Positions 10,843-22,319 of a DNA stretch of 64,000 bases are shown here, piece by piece. Every line of letters starts with the position of its first letter. Positions within the stretch are counted from its first letter, which is position 1. The notes beneath the pieces are model-generated. The model was not told where the DNA came from. It made no database searches and saw only the letters and a program-made list of their open reading frames with translations. Origin of the DNA: Troglohyphantes excavatus (lineage: Eukaryota; Arthropoda; Arachnida; Araneae; Linyphiidae); NCBI GenBank assembly GCA_963932185.1, contig OZ010672.1:65482461-65546460 (forward strand). Direction: 5' to 3'. The position numbers and the translations under genes were made by a program.

Positions 10843-11143
10843 TATTTAATAATGATTCCATCTTAATGATTTTTTCTTAAAATCCATATTTTTCGCAGAA
10901 AAAAAAATGAAAATCAGAAAAAACGCGTGTATTAGATCTTCTTCATTTAATTAAGACGCATGCTTGTTTTATTTCTGTTATACGTAATTTTAATTGACCA
11001 TGTACGCAAAACCAGCATATATTACTAGAAATCAAAAATGACAAACAAAAAGTATTTTTATTAGTAAATAAAAGTATCACACACTCATTCCCGCATATAT
11101 TTATCATGTTGCATCAGAAATGTTATTCTAAATGAGCCCTCTA

Positions 11144-11368
11144 GTTTCAAACCCAGTTAGATCCAAATTTTTGAGCTATCATTTTTTTTACTATTTTTAA
11201 CGCGTTTTCAATGTACTACATCATCTTGCAAAGCGGTATTGACCAAGTATGTCTGCATGCAGTTTAAAAATGCATCGGAAATCATGCGTTTAGATCCAAA
11301 AGTACGTGGCTGTCATTTTTAGCGTCTCCTGTAAAATTTATAAAAATGGATCTATCTGGTTTTGAAAC
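11144..11368 (-). mobile_element. Element F copy 2 with TA duplication
   Basis: GTTTCAAACCCAG at one end and CTGGTTTTGAAAC at the other form the terminal inverted repeat. TA lies at 11142-11143 and 11369-11370. The body matches F copies 1 and 3, with copy 1 inverted 1.3 kb away. Confidence 0.9.
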
Positions 11369-11370
11369 TA

Positions 11371-11780
11371 AAGAGCTTGTTATTTTTCCGAAAAAAAGTT
11401 CTATACAAAACAATAAAAAAAGAACAGTAATTGAAATATAAAGTATTTCAAATATTTGAAAAGACTTAAAGTTTGATATGCTTTTGTTTGATTTAATAAA
11501 AATATATATTTTGTACACAATAAAAACAATATTATATCACAAAAATAAATAAAATTTTAAGTGAATATTTGAAGAATCCAAAAACAAAATGAAATATATA
11601 AACCGCCTAAGTTTTCAATTCCACTTTAAGTCACAAAATTTATTAAATTAAAAATATATATATATAATATTTTACAATACAATTTAATATTCGGATCTAC
11701 AAAAGCGAAACCTAAAAGTTCTAAAACCAATCATAACGATGCAAAAACACAAAAAAGGAGTTCGGAAAACCGAAGTAGTC
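11371..11780. other. AT-rich stretch, no feature seen
   Basis: AT-rich with a short TA run near 11656. No supported gene. Confidence 0.45.
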
Positions 11781-12028
11781 GCTTAAAAAGTTTTATTCCC
11801 CGATTCCGCATTCTCAATCCGCCTCCCCTCTAAACTTTCCCTCAATTTTTAATCCTTCCCCTTTTGTTCCAAAAGTAACGGAATTCCCTAACAGCCCATC
11901 CGGACCGCGAACTTATTAGCTGCCTGTTGCTCTCGCGCGAAACCCGTGCGAAAAATCCCCCAAAACGGGAAAAATCTAGGGGAAAAAATTTAAAATAAAT
12001 AGGATGCGTAAGAAAAGTGGACACATAC

Positions 12029-12189
12029 CTTCGCAAAAGAAATCCCCACGCTGGAGACTCATATTCAGGAAAAGAAGATCCAAGTTCGGTACGTTCGCCG
12101 CTATCCGAAGAACTTATGGACAGATATGTGTGATTCCTCCTACCTAAGTGCGATACTACTTCCACAGGCCGACTGTCTCTCTTTATCAT
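12029..12189 (-). CDS. Candidate first coding exon of an unrecognised host gene
   Basis: Reading leftward on the minus strand, an ATG at 12189-12187 opens a frame that starts MIKRDSRPVEVV and is rich in Ser, Arg and Glu. After 53 codons plus two bases it meets a consensus splice donor, AAG|GTATGT, with the exon ending at 12029 and the intron starting at 12028. The frame stays open past the donor to 11842, but the donor is the more natural end. The sequence around it is the most CpG-rich and least repetitive in the window, and promoter motifs lie directly upstream. The ATG context is weak (C at -3), so the exon could instead be 5' UTR. I do not recognise the protein. Further exons would lie left of 11842, possibly outside the window. 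Confidence 0.45.
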
Positions 12190-12260
12190 GGGCCACGTGA
12201 CTCGAAGGGGGAGCGCCGATTGGTCAGGAGCCGGCTGCTGACGTCATCACCCCCGGACGC
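12190..12260 (-). promoter_or_regulatory. CpG-rich promoter with CRE, CCAAT and E-box
   Basis: Within about 60 bp are TGACGTCA at 12239-12246 (full palindromic CRE), ATTGG at 12219-12223 (a CCAAT box on the minus strand) and CACGTG at 12194-12199 in a GTCACGTGGCC context typical of USF/bHLH-Zip sites. The cluster sits directly upstream of the minus-strand ATG. The spacing of CRE and CCAAT is as in many housekeeping promoters. No TATA box is evident. The CpG-rich zone extends over roughly 11790-12310. Confidence 0.6.
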
Positions 12261-12309
12261 AGACCAAAATGAATCGTTACACACGGTTTCGCATAGCCCC
12301 CCCCCTGCA

Positions 12310-13850
12310 GTAGCCACTACCAATGAATAATAATAATTTATAGATTCATTTTTTGATAATTTTTTAATGAAAGATATTTCAGAGATTTTTATTGACCAGT
12401 ATTTATTATAATGCATAAAATAAAATATTCGTTTTGCGTCCCTCCCCTCATGGGCTCAGGTGTTGTCCTCGTCATCTGACCATAGTTCAAAATTATGTGG
12501 CAGAGTTCTCGGGTCTTTCTTTAGGGATAAATACCAAATGTAATGTGTAGTGCGACGTTGTATTTATTTAAATAATCAATCACTACCCTGAAGTGGGGAT
12601 ATGAGTTTTAAAAAATCCCAACCCTGCAGTAGACACTACCAATGAATAATACTAATTTATAGATTCATTTTTTGATAATTTTACCCTAAAAGATATTTCA
12701 GGGATTTTTATTGACCAGTATTTATTATAATGCATAAAATAAAATATTCGTTTTGCGTCCCTTCGCCGCACGAGCTCTGGTGTTGTCCTCGTCATCTGAT
12801 CATAGTTCAGAATTTCCCATGTAATTCTGAACTATGGTCTTCGGGTCTTCCTTTAGGGATAAATACCAAATGTAGGTGTAGTGCGACGATGTATTCATTT
12901 AAATAATCAATCACTGCTCTGAATTGAGGATTATGAGTTTTAAAAATTCCCGTACTTAATAGTTATTTAAAAAACTTAAAAAATAATTTACAGTTTCGTT
13001 TTTTTTTTTTTTGATAATTTAAATTTTGTTTCGAAATTTTATTTAATATTTATTAATTATATTGCTTTAAAAAATGTAAATAAAAATATATCATAAATGG
13101 TAATACCTCAGGTTCAGGTGTTGTCCTCGTCAGTTCAGAATTATGTGACATAGTTCCCAGGTCTTTATTTAGGAATAAATAACAAATGTAGCTCTAGTGC
13201 GACGGTAGTTCATCCAATTAATCACTTCCCCTAAAGTGTAGATATGGTACTTAATGGTTATATAAAGCTTAATGGTTACACAAAAATGCTAAGATATTTT
13301 ATAGATAAATGTTTTTGATAATTTTATAATATATATAAATGTAATATTCGGTTTGCGCCCCCCATGGGCTCAGGTGTTGTCTTCGTCATCTGACCATAGT
13401 CCGGAATTGTGCGGCATTGTTCCTGGGATTTTCTTTAGGGATAAATCTCAAACCTCCACCAATAATACATTCTGTAGCTCTAGAGCAACGTTAATTCAAT
13501 CATTCAACCAACCAATGCAACTGAAAACGGGATATTAGTTTTAGAAAGATTCCGTACTTAGTAGTTATTAAAAAAACTTAATGATAATTTATAGATTCGA
13601 ATTTTGATAATTTTACCTGAAAGATAATTTAGGGGATCTCTATTGACTAATATTTATTAGATTGCATTAAAATAATATATTCGGTTTCGGCTCTCAGGAG
13701 TTCAGGTGTTGTGGTCATCTGACTATAGTTAAGAAGCAATGTTCCCGGGTCTTTCCTTCGGGATAAATCTCAAACCTTTCCCAATAACCGATTGTGTAGC
13801 TCCAGCTCAAATTTAATTTAGCCATTTAATTATCTTAAGGGACCACGATA
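12310..13850. repeat. SINE-body satellite, 256-338 bp units
   Basis: The marker TGTTGTCCTCGTC or its variants occurs at 12461, 12781, 13119, 13375 and 13707, so there are five diverged units. Each pairs an AT-rich segment (ATAATTTATAGATTCATTTT...) with the 3' half of the S-type SINE body, including GGTCTTTCTTTAGGGATAAA and TAGTGCGACG. The SINE part is in reverse orientation relative to the copy at 14297. Short ORFs inside are not genes. Confidence 0.85.
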
Positions 13851-14296
13851 CCATCTAAACTGTGTTTTTTTTTGTTTTTGTTTTTTTACTTTTCGAATAA
13901 AACTTTTAATGCATTATTTAAATTTATATCAGAAAACAGCGTTTCACACACAAATTCCAGAATTGTTAGTATTTCTTTCGAATTTTTTAAGCTATTTTAA
14001 AACGCGAAGGCTTTCTAAAAAATTGTATTTTTTTACCAAACTTTTTTCTCAAATCATTTTAAACTATAATAAATAAGAATTGAAATTCACATTTTGTATA
14101 CTATACGTATTTGATTTTTATATAAATAGTTATTCCTAAAAACACAAATATTTTCATTAAAACTAAAATGGTTTTACTTTAATGCTTATAAAAAACTTAC
14201 CCATAGAGGTAATTCGCATGCCAATTTATAATATACATGTATTTTATAATATGTTTAAAAAATGTATACATTGTATCTTATTGTTTCCAAATATTT
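13851..14296. other. AT-rich stretch, no feature seen
   Basis: No supported gene or repeat apart from a T-rich tract near 13870. Confidence 0.45.
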
Positions 14297-14775
14297 AAGG
14301 TTGCCTCCGTGGCCCAGTGGATAAAGGCGACAACTAGGAATCAGAGGATTCCTAATTCGATCCTGTGCGACTTTTTGGTTTGGATTGGTTAAATAACGTC
14401 GCACTAGAGCTGCACAGTGGGGTATTGGCGACGGTTCGGAGTCTATCTCAAAGGAAATACCTGGGAACAATACCTCGTATTCTTTAACCATGGTAGATGA
14501 TGAGGAAACACCTGAACTGGCACCCAAAGCCTTCAATAGACGTCGGGACTTTGGACCCAGATCAGATTTATCGTGCCCCAGTTCCGTATACACACCGTTA
14601 TTTTTTGGGGGTGTTCTGGACGACTTTTCTAGTATTTTGTACCAAAGCTGGCAACCCTCCGATCACAAGATCAGTACTTTTTACTGTTCCTTGTCAAGTC
14701 CGTCGCACAGTATCGAACCAGGAATCATGTGATTCCCAGCTGACGTATTTATCCACTGGGCCACGGAGGCCAATT
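14297..14775 (+). mobile_element. S-type SINE copy 1 with tRNA heads at both ends, inverted
   Basis: The left end is a tRNA-Arg-like head (CTCCGTGGCCCAGTGGATAA, then AATTCGATCCT). A SINE body with GTCGCACTAGAGCTGCACAG and ATTGGCGACGGTTCGG follows. The right end is a second head in reverse orientation: TTATCCACTGGGCCACGGAG at about 14752-14771, with a B-box complement near 14713. The head-to-head arrangement makes about 50-bp terminal inverted repeats. Apparent ORFs on both strands are by-products of the SINE. Confidence 0.8.
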
Positions 14776-14859
14776 TTTCCTTTGGGAAAAATCCGGAACT
14801 GTTGTCAATATTCCTCAAGGTCCTCATTCCTTGTTAATTCGTCAAGGTCCTTAGAGTGA

Positions 14860-15265
14860 GGTCCCCAGTTCTCCAGTGGATAAAGGCTTTCGGCTAGTAA
14901 TCAGAGGATTGCGAGTTTCAGCCCGACCGACAAAGAAACGTAAAAAAGTAGTGATCTTGCAATCAGAAGGTTGCAGTTTTGCTACGAAAATACTAGAAAG
15001 TCGTTTAAAAATATTCAACAAGTTATACTGGCGTGTGTATGGGACTGATGCATTATAAATCTGATCGGGCTCCAATGTAATGACGCCCATTGAGGTTGCG
15101 TCGGGTGCCATCTCAGGTGTTATCCCCTTCATTTGACCATGATTAAAAAATACGAGACATCATTCCCGGGTATTTCCTTCGAGATAGGCCCCGGACAGTC
15201 ACCAATAGCCTACTGTGAAGCTCTAGTGCGACGTTAATTAATCAAAACCAAAACAAAACAAAAAT
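14860..15265 (+). mobile_element. S-type SINE copy 2, near full length
   Basis: It opens with a degenerate tRNA-like head (CTCCAGTGGATAAAGGC). It passes through GTAGTGATCTTGCAATCAG, ATAAATCTGATCGGGCTCC and GGTATTTCCTTCGAGATAGG, and ends in GTGCGACGTTAATTAATC followed by an A-rich AAAACC/AAAACA tail. The body runs opposite to that in copy 1 relative to the head, and matches copy 3 (61936-62335). Confidence 0.8.
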
Positions 15266-15344
15266 TAGAGAACAAATTTTTATTTCATATAGAATTCATG
15301 ATAGAATTTTTCTTTAATAATGATAATTAAAATCTTACAAAAAC

Positions 15345-15482
15345 AAGCCGGCGTAGTGGCTAGTGACGTACAAAACTCGGCTGACAATCAGATTGGCTTG
15401 GTTTAGTTAAATAAATAACGTCGCATTAGAGCTGCACAGTGGGCTATTTTCGACGGTTCGGGGCCTATCTCGAAGGAAAGAA
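15345..15482 (+). mobile_element. S-type SINE fragment
   Basis: AATAACGTCGCATTAGAGCT followed by GACGGTTCGGGGCCTATCTC is a truncated piece of the S body. A tRNA-like GCCGGCGTAGTGGCTAG precedes it at 15348. Confidence 0.7.
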
Positions 15483-17169
15483 TTCACTTAAAAATTATTT
15501 TTAAGCCTTTAGCAAGAGCAATATAAGTCCAAGTTCAATGTTTTGCAATGACATTGTAATATTCAGTTTTTGGCATCTCCTAAAAAGTTTAACAAGTATG
15601 ACTTGGGCCCGTTTGTCTCTGTAGTGCAGATTTAATACGCACCAGCTTCCTCTATACGCGACTCTTGAACGAATTGGATTGAACTCTCAACCCTCCATTT
15701 ACCAGATTGTCGCTCTTGCAATCCGACCAAAAAACTATTCATTTAAATATTTCTTGCAGCATTATTAACAATGAATTATATGTATATTTACCTGGTATAA
15801 GGATAGTTTGTGAAAATATTTCGATCAATAATATTCGTATTTAATTAAAACAACATATGACAAATTACATCTTTGAATTTAAAAAATGAGACGAAAGGGT
15901 AATAGTTGTCCACATAATAAACAGTTGACATATAGCAAATATAACTTAATTAATGAGAACTTCGTCTGGAATCTAAGAGTATTTCCCAAGAGAAAACAGC
16001 AAATTTAAGAGCCTTCGAAATTTATCTTTTTTTTTCTTCATTAATTCAGTTTCAGAATATACTATTATTTCTCTTTTCAATGCTGACTAAATTTAGTTCC
16101 TACGATAATTATAAAAGCGCGTTTGTCATTTATTTGTGAAACGACAAGTCATGAAAAGTGTTTTGGGTGACTTTCTTTTTTTTTATCTCGTTATTTAAGA
16201 ATGAAGATCTTCTAAATTCGATGTTAATTTTCTTGTGAACTACAATACTAATCAGCTTTTCAAATTATGAAATGTAATTATTGTGTATAGTTGAATATTT
16301 TATTGATGTTTATATAAAACGTCAGAATTGAATGAATTGGCCAAGCTTGAAGTTTAAAAATCAATAGTTTATATCAGCTATTCTCAACTTGGGGTATGTA
16401 GCGTTCCGCATGAGGGTATTCGAAACTAATATTATCAATAGCGGAAAACATCTAAAATAAAAATAAATAAATTTAATAAGTAAAATCTAAATCTATAAGT
16501 GTCAGTAATTTGAGGGACTTGATAAATTTGTCAGATATCAGTAGTATTTTTACTTTAAAAAAATGTATGCGAACAAAAAGTAAATTTAAATAAAAATAAA
16601 TATGACTATTTTTTGAAGCTTCACAAGTTGTATATGCCATCTAATTAGTATTTCAGAAATTATTATGTTTTTTATTCACAACAGTTTATTAGAAAAATGT
16701 AACTTTTATATTTTGTAATTTAAGTTTTAAAATTGATACAACCCAACTCCAAAAGTAGATTTTTCTCTACAACTGTATAAACATGCAAATTTATTCATAC
16801 CGTTATTCCGATTTAACGATGAAGTTATCGCTCTATAGTCTGACTTGTAGGAATTTACGACTTTAGTCAGCTTCAGAAGGATGACTTTAACATGTAAACT
16901 AAACCCGCCTTACAAATAATAAGAATATAAAAGATTTCATAAAATCGGCGTAAAGCTGAAATTGAAGATAGTACAAGGTTTAGTTTAAAGATTCAGGGAT
17001 TTGTAGTTTATTTTAACTATACAACTAGCTCATATTGCTTGTTACAAGCCGGAATCGAATACTTCGGATTCTTTAGAAAATATTTTTTTAAATAGCTCAA
17101 GTTCTCCTTTCATTCATTGTTATGCGGAACTTTAATTTTCTTCTTATAAAGAATCTGAAGTGTTTATAT
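15483..17169. other. AT-rich stretch with little structure
   Basis: A weak minus-strand tRNA-like segment (about 15655-15725, B-box-like GAGTTCAATCC) is the only feature I noticed. No gene can be supported. Confidence 0.4.
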
Positions 17170-18065
17170 ATTATATAAATTATAAATCATTTCTAGAACA
17201 AAATTTTAGTCAAAAAGAAAAAAGTTATAACACTCATTACTATTTTGAAATTAATTGCTTAAATAAAGCGAATATGATGTATTTTGTCTTATTTTAAAGG
17301 ATAGTTTTAAATAAAGTAGACGGTATTGTATTAATCCTCTTTCGGTCATGGACGAAAAAACGTGTACAGGGATTTCCAGTTCTTCCAGCAATGCACCCAA
17401 TTATTAAGTTTGTACACAAATACTCTACTTTACAATATTTTTTTAATTTGAAATTATGGTACAATTAATGTACTCTTATAAATCATTTCTAGAACAAAAT
17501 TTTAGTAACAAAGAAAAAAGTTATAACACTCATTGCTATTTTGTAATTATTTGCTTAAATAAAGAGAAAATAGATGTATTATGTCTTGTTTTAAAGGATA
17601 GTTCTGAATAAAGTAGACTATATTGTATTAATCCTCTTTCGGTCATGGATGTGAAATCGTGTACAGGGATTTCCAGTTCTTCCAGCAATGCACCCAATTA
17701 TTAATTTTTTGCGCAAATACTGTACTTTACAATATTTTTAAATTTAAAGTTGAGGTACAATTAATATACTCTTATGAATCCTTTCTAGAACAAAATTTAG
17801 TCACAAAGAAAAAAGTTATAACACTCATTACTATTGTATTTTGTAATTATTTGCTTAAATAAAGTTAATTTGATGCATTTTGTCTTGTTTTAAAGGATAG
17901 ATCTGAATAAAGTAGACTATATTGTATTAATCCTTTGTCGGTCATGGACGTGAAATCACGTCCAAGAATCTCCAGTTTTTCCAGCAATGCACCAATTTTT
18001 ACATTTTTACACAAATACTCTACTTTACAATATTTTTAATTTTAAAATTGAGGTAAAATTTACAA
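17170..18065. repeat. 296-bp tandem repeat, three copies
   Basis: TTCTAGAACAAAATTTTAG recurs at 17191, 17487 and 17783, a 296-bp period. Each unit contains CTCTTTCGGTCATGG and TTCCAGCAATGCACC. In the third unit TGGACGTGA, AA and TCACGTCCA (about 17946-17965) form a perfect 9-bp hairpin that is decayed in units 1 and 2. The short ORF in unit 2 is not a gene. Confidence 0.9.
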
Positions 18066-18245
18066 GCTATTCCTTTAATTTTTAAAAAAATAATATTAAA
18101 GTTATACACAAGAAATATTATTTAAATTTCCATACAGTGAAGAAGTAGAATGTTCCAGTTTCCAAAATTTTCACGGAGGTCTCTAAACTCTACGTTTTTT
18201 TGTATCATATAATATCAAAGTACATCTCCTTTTTCTTTATCTCTA

Positions 18246-18565
18246 CACTGTAAAAAAAAAAGTACTTAAAAATGAGTACCTGAACACACTCGTTTTTCTT
18301 TGAGTACAATTGCATCGTAAATGAGCGATGACGCACTCAAATTTAAGTAATCGTACATTCTCAAAATGAGCAGTGTGATTTCATATTGCTAATCTCAGCG
18401 TTCGAGCCATATTAACAAAGCGACCTGACAAACTTAAAATAAATGTACAGAAGATGGTTTTCCACATTATTTAATATCGATTGCTTAATTACTTCTCATT
18501 CTTTTGGCACACTTTTTTAAAATTTCTTCTATTTATAACTTCTTCACATCGACCTGGAATAGATA
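18246..18565 (-). mobile_element. Element A copy 4, truncated
   Basis: It starts CACTGTAAAAAAAAAAG with TA upstream (18244-18245). It follows the A right half through GAGCGATGACGCACTC and stops inside the tRNA-like region at about 18565 (CGACCTGGAATAGATAAGGC). The rest is missing. Confidence 0.8.
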
Positions 18566-18569
18566 AGGC

Positions 18570-18870
18570 GCCAGATAAGGCGATGGTCGGTTATTTTAAT
18601 CAACCAACTGTCCAGTCTGGTTGAAAGCGCGGCCGCGGAAAATCTCTAGGACATGTTCCATGCCTTATATACAGCCTGTCTAAGAGAAATTAGCCGAACA
18701 GTAAAGCTGGGAAACATGTCCTCGGTCTTTTCCTCCGTAGTTGGCCGCGCTTCCACTCTTAGACATCGGACTGTCCGAATGGTTGATTGAGTTGACCAAC
18801 CAACCAATCCAGCGGATCAAACACGCAAGTAGCACAGGAAAAAAGCATTAGGACATGTTCCCCAGCTAAA
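18570..18870. repeat. Imperfect inverted repeat with AGGACATGTTCC motif
   Basis: AGGACATGTTCC at about 18649 and again near 18850, with its complement GGGAAACATGTCC near 18708, plus GGTTATTTTAATCAACCAAC against GGTTGATTGAGTTGACC, form a foldback-like arrangement. GCGGCCGC occurs inside. Class unknown. Confidence 0.45.
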
Positions 18871-18899
18871 TCAGGGGTGTGGATTAAGCCAGATATAAC

Positions 18900-19565
18900 A
18901 TAGCTTAACAAAGGATAATGCAACCTGAAGATAGAGTGAAAAAAAATATAACTATTATTTATTAACAAAAAGTATGAATAGAAATATCATACTAAATAGT
19001 TACACTTAATTTATCATTTGAGGAATAACATATATTTTATACCTTTTTGAATTAAAAGATAAATCAATTGAGTGGTTTCATATAAACTCTTTTAAAGACA
19101 CAGCTTGCATAAACATGGTGTAGTAAACTAATATTTTACATAAATAAAAGACATAAGCATTGGATAGCCTCGGAAAATTTATTTAACAGTAATGTTTACA
19201 CGTAGGGACTGTAAAAGTCGAAGGAATTTAATGTAATAAAAATGTTGTCGTAAAAGCACGGGGTTTTAATGTGAGATGTTTTCACAAATAGTTTACGATC
19301 CGTTTCTAGTGACTGTTTTATTATGGTCCCTAAAATACAGTTTACATTTTAAAATGTTATACCATAACCTATAAACATTTTAAATGGCATATGGGAGAAT
19401 ACATAAGTTTCTATGCAGTAAATCTCTGAATAAATCTCAAAAATAGTTGAACACTTTTAATAATTAATAAACATAATATTGACTGACATATTAGTTTTAG
19501 ATTGTAAAGGGATACTTTAAATATATAGTGAAAGCGGTTCTGAATACAATGAACAGATAAGCTCA

Positions 19566-19600
<35 letters not shown>

Positions 19601-19872
19601 CACATGTTTTTTTTTTCAATGACACATTTTGGTTCATGTTAAGCTTCAGTTTAGATTCAGTTATAATGCGGAACCATGTGTTTCATTTTTATAGTGCCAA
19701 TTTCAATGATTTTTACTCGTGTTTTTCTATCTTTATATTTTTGTTGTTCAATGTACTAAACCATTTTGTTTTACAATTGAATCCTATATCTTTATTCATT
19801 TATTTAGTTTTTATTATTATATGTTTTATTTATGCAGGGTAGCCATGAAATAAGTTATCTTGTTTAGATGCA
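18900..19872. other. AT-rich stretch with a CA/TA microsatellite
   Basis: A short CA-TA dinucleotide run at about 19568-19602 is the only repeat. Short ORFs here lack any supporting feature. Confidence 0.45.
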
Positions 19873-19910
19873 TCTGTAGTTAAAACTAATGAACAGAATT
19901 GCACCAAATA

Positions 19911-19996
19911 GTACCAAAAATCACTGATAGACACATTTCTATCAGTGATTTTGGCGCTGTCCGAGCAGAAAAATGTGTAATATTATAAAAAAGTGT
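19911..19996 (+). repeat. Hairpin-bearing repeat G, left arm
   Basis: AAAATCACTGATAG and CTATCAGTGATTTT form a perfect 14-bp stem with an 8-nt loop. CTGTCCGAGCAGAAAA follows. The same sequence occurs inverted at 22207-22286, so the B array between them appears to sit inside an older element. Confidence 0.65.
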
Positions 19997-20184
19997 GATA
20001 GACACACAAATTAATTTTGGTGTTAAATTTAAAAGAAATAATCCTTTATTCGTCAAAATTAGGACACACATCGGTTGAAGTGTGTTGCACACAATAAAAG
20101 TAAGCACAATGTGAATCTGGAGACGGTGATTAAAAAAATATTATTTATTTTAAGTTTAATCACTAAATTAATTATGTGCATCTA

Positions 20185-22191
20185 CACTGTAAAAATTTCA
20201 GTTCAACGATGTACCTTATCTTGGTGCAAAACAGAGGTCTGCAGAAAATGACACTATATTATGGTGGAATTTAGGTTGAACCAAAAATCCTTTATCGGAA
20301 AAAAGCGGAGGTTTACCGATAATGGGTTAAACCTATTTAACTACAAACGAAATTTTCGCTGTCGCTACATCAACAAGCCGAGGAATCATATCCAAGAAAG
20401 ACACCAACGAACAAGGTCCTCCGTGGCCCAGTGGATAAAGGCGTTCAGTTTTGAATCATTGAAAATAGTCTATGTGGATCTGGAGACCGTAATAAAAAAA
20501 AGTATTATTCTTTTAAGTTTAATCGCTAAATTAATTGTGTGCATCTAAACTGATAAAAATTGCAGTTCAACGATGTACCATACCTTGGTACAAAACAGAG
20601 GTCTGCAGAAAATGACACTATATTTTGGTGGAATTTAGGTTGAACCAAAAATCCTTTATCGGAAAAAAGCGGAGGTTTACCGATAATTGGTTAAACATCT
20701 TTAACTACAAACGAAATTTTCGCTGTCGCTACATCAATACATCAACAAGCCGAGGAATCATGTCCAAGAAAGACACCGATGAACAAGGTCCTCCGTGGCC
20801 CAGTGGATAAAGGCGTTCAGTTTTGAATCATTGAAAATAGTCTATGTGGATCTGGAGACCGTAATAAAAAAAAGTATTATTCTTTTAAGTTTAATTGCTA
20901 AATTAATTGTGTGCATCTAAACTGATAAAAATTGCAGTTCAACGATGTACCATACCTTGGTACAAAACAGAGGTCTGCAGAAAATGACACTATATTATGG
21001 TGGAATTTAGGTTGAACCAAAAATCCTTTATCGGAAAAAAGCGGAGGTTTACCGATAATTGGTTAAACATCTTTAACTACAAACGAAATTTTCGCTGTCG
21101 CTACATCAACAAGCCGAGGAATCATGTCCAAGAAAGACACCGATGAACAAGGTCCTCCGTGGCCCAGTGGATAAAGGCGTTCAGTTTTGAATCATTGAAA
21201 ATAGTCTATGTGGATCTGGAGACCGTAATAAAAAAAAGTATTATTCTTTTAAGTTTAATCGCTAAATTAATTGTGTGCATCTAAACTGATAAAAATTGCA
21301 GTTCAACGATGTACCATACCTTGGTACAAAACAGAGGTCTGCAGAAAATGACACTATATTTTGGTGGAATTTAGGTTGAACCAAAAATCCTTTATCGGAA
21401 AAAAGCGGAGGTTTACCGATAATTGGTTAAACATCTTTAACTACAAACGAAATTTTCGCTGTCGCTACATCAATACATCAACAAGCCGAGGAATCATGTC
21501 CAAGAAAGACACCGATGAACAAGGTCCTCCGTGGCCCAGTGGATAAAGGCGTTCAGTTTTGAATCATTGAAAATAGTCTATGTGGATCTGGAGACCGTAA
21601 TAAAAAAAAGTATTATTCTTTTAAGTTTAATTGCTAAATTAATTGTGTGCATCTAAACTGATAAAAATTGCAGTTCAACGATGTACCATACCTTGGTACA
21701 AAACAGAGGTCTGCAGAAAATGACACTATATTATGGTGGAATTTAGGTTGAACCAAAAATCCTTTATCGGAAAAAAGCGGAGGTTTACCGATAATTGGTT
21801 AAACATCTTTAACTACAAACGAAATTTTCGCTGTCGCTACATCAACAAGCCGAGGAATCATGTCCAAGAAAGACACCGATGAACAAGGGCTTCCGTGGCC
21901 CAGTGGATAAAGGCGTCAGCTGTGAATCAGAGGATCCCTAGCTTGATCCTGATTGGTGAACTTGACAAAGAAAAGCAAAAAAGTTATGAACTATGGTTGC
22001 CAGCTTCGCTACAAAAATATTGCTACTAAAATACTAAGAAAACTCGAATTAATTTTGAGTTTTATGCAACGTTTCACCGCTAAATGGTATCCGTGGTAGC
22101 ACCTTAAAGTGGTGAAACTAGGCACCAAATATTGGTTGCAGCTAAATGGGTACCAAATTTTGGTGCAAGGTCGTAATAATTTTTAATAGTG
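20185..22191 (-). mobile_element. Element B copy 1 with tandemly amplified end (364/372-bp units)
   Basis: The structure is bounded by TA at 20183-20184 and 22192-22193. It begins CACTGTAAAAATTTCAG and ends TTTTTAATAGTG. GTTCAACGATGTACC recurs at 20201, 20565, 20937, 21301 and 21673, giving alternating periods of 364, 372, 364 and 372 bp. Four units stop inside the tRNA-Arg-like segment (CGTGGCCCAGTGGATAAAGG) and return to a copy of the upstream flank (seen once natively at about 20108-20184). The fifth continues to the far end as full-length element B. Short identical ORFs at 20625 and 21361 come from the repeat. Confidence 0.92.
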
Positions 22192-22206
22192 TACCGCAAC
22201 TTTTTT

Positions 22207-22286
22207 TTCATATATTATACATGTTTTCTGCTCGGACAGCTCCAAAATTTCACTAATCAGTGATTTTTGGTATATTTTTTTTACGG
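22207..22286 (-). repeat. Hairpin-bearing repeat G, right arm
   Basis: TTTTCTGCTCGGACAGCTCC followed by AATCAGTGATTTTTGG is the inverted counterpart of 19911-19996. Confidence 0.6.
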
Positions 22287-22319
22287 AAATCTTCTCAATG
22301 TGTCTTTAATATCTTTAAT

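Noticed and set aside
12148..12416. ORFs on both strands over the promoter island and into the satellite
   Set aside because: They overlap promoter motifs or cross into the SINE-body satellite. Only the minus-strand frame that ends at a splice donor was kept as a candidate.
14255..15132. ORFs of 80-120 codons on both strands
   Set aside because: They fall entirely in SINE copies and run across head-body junctions.
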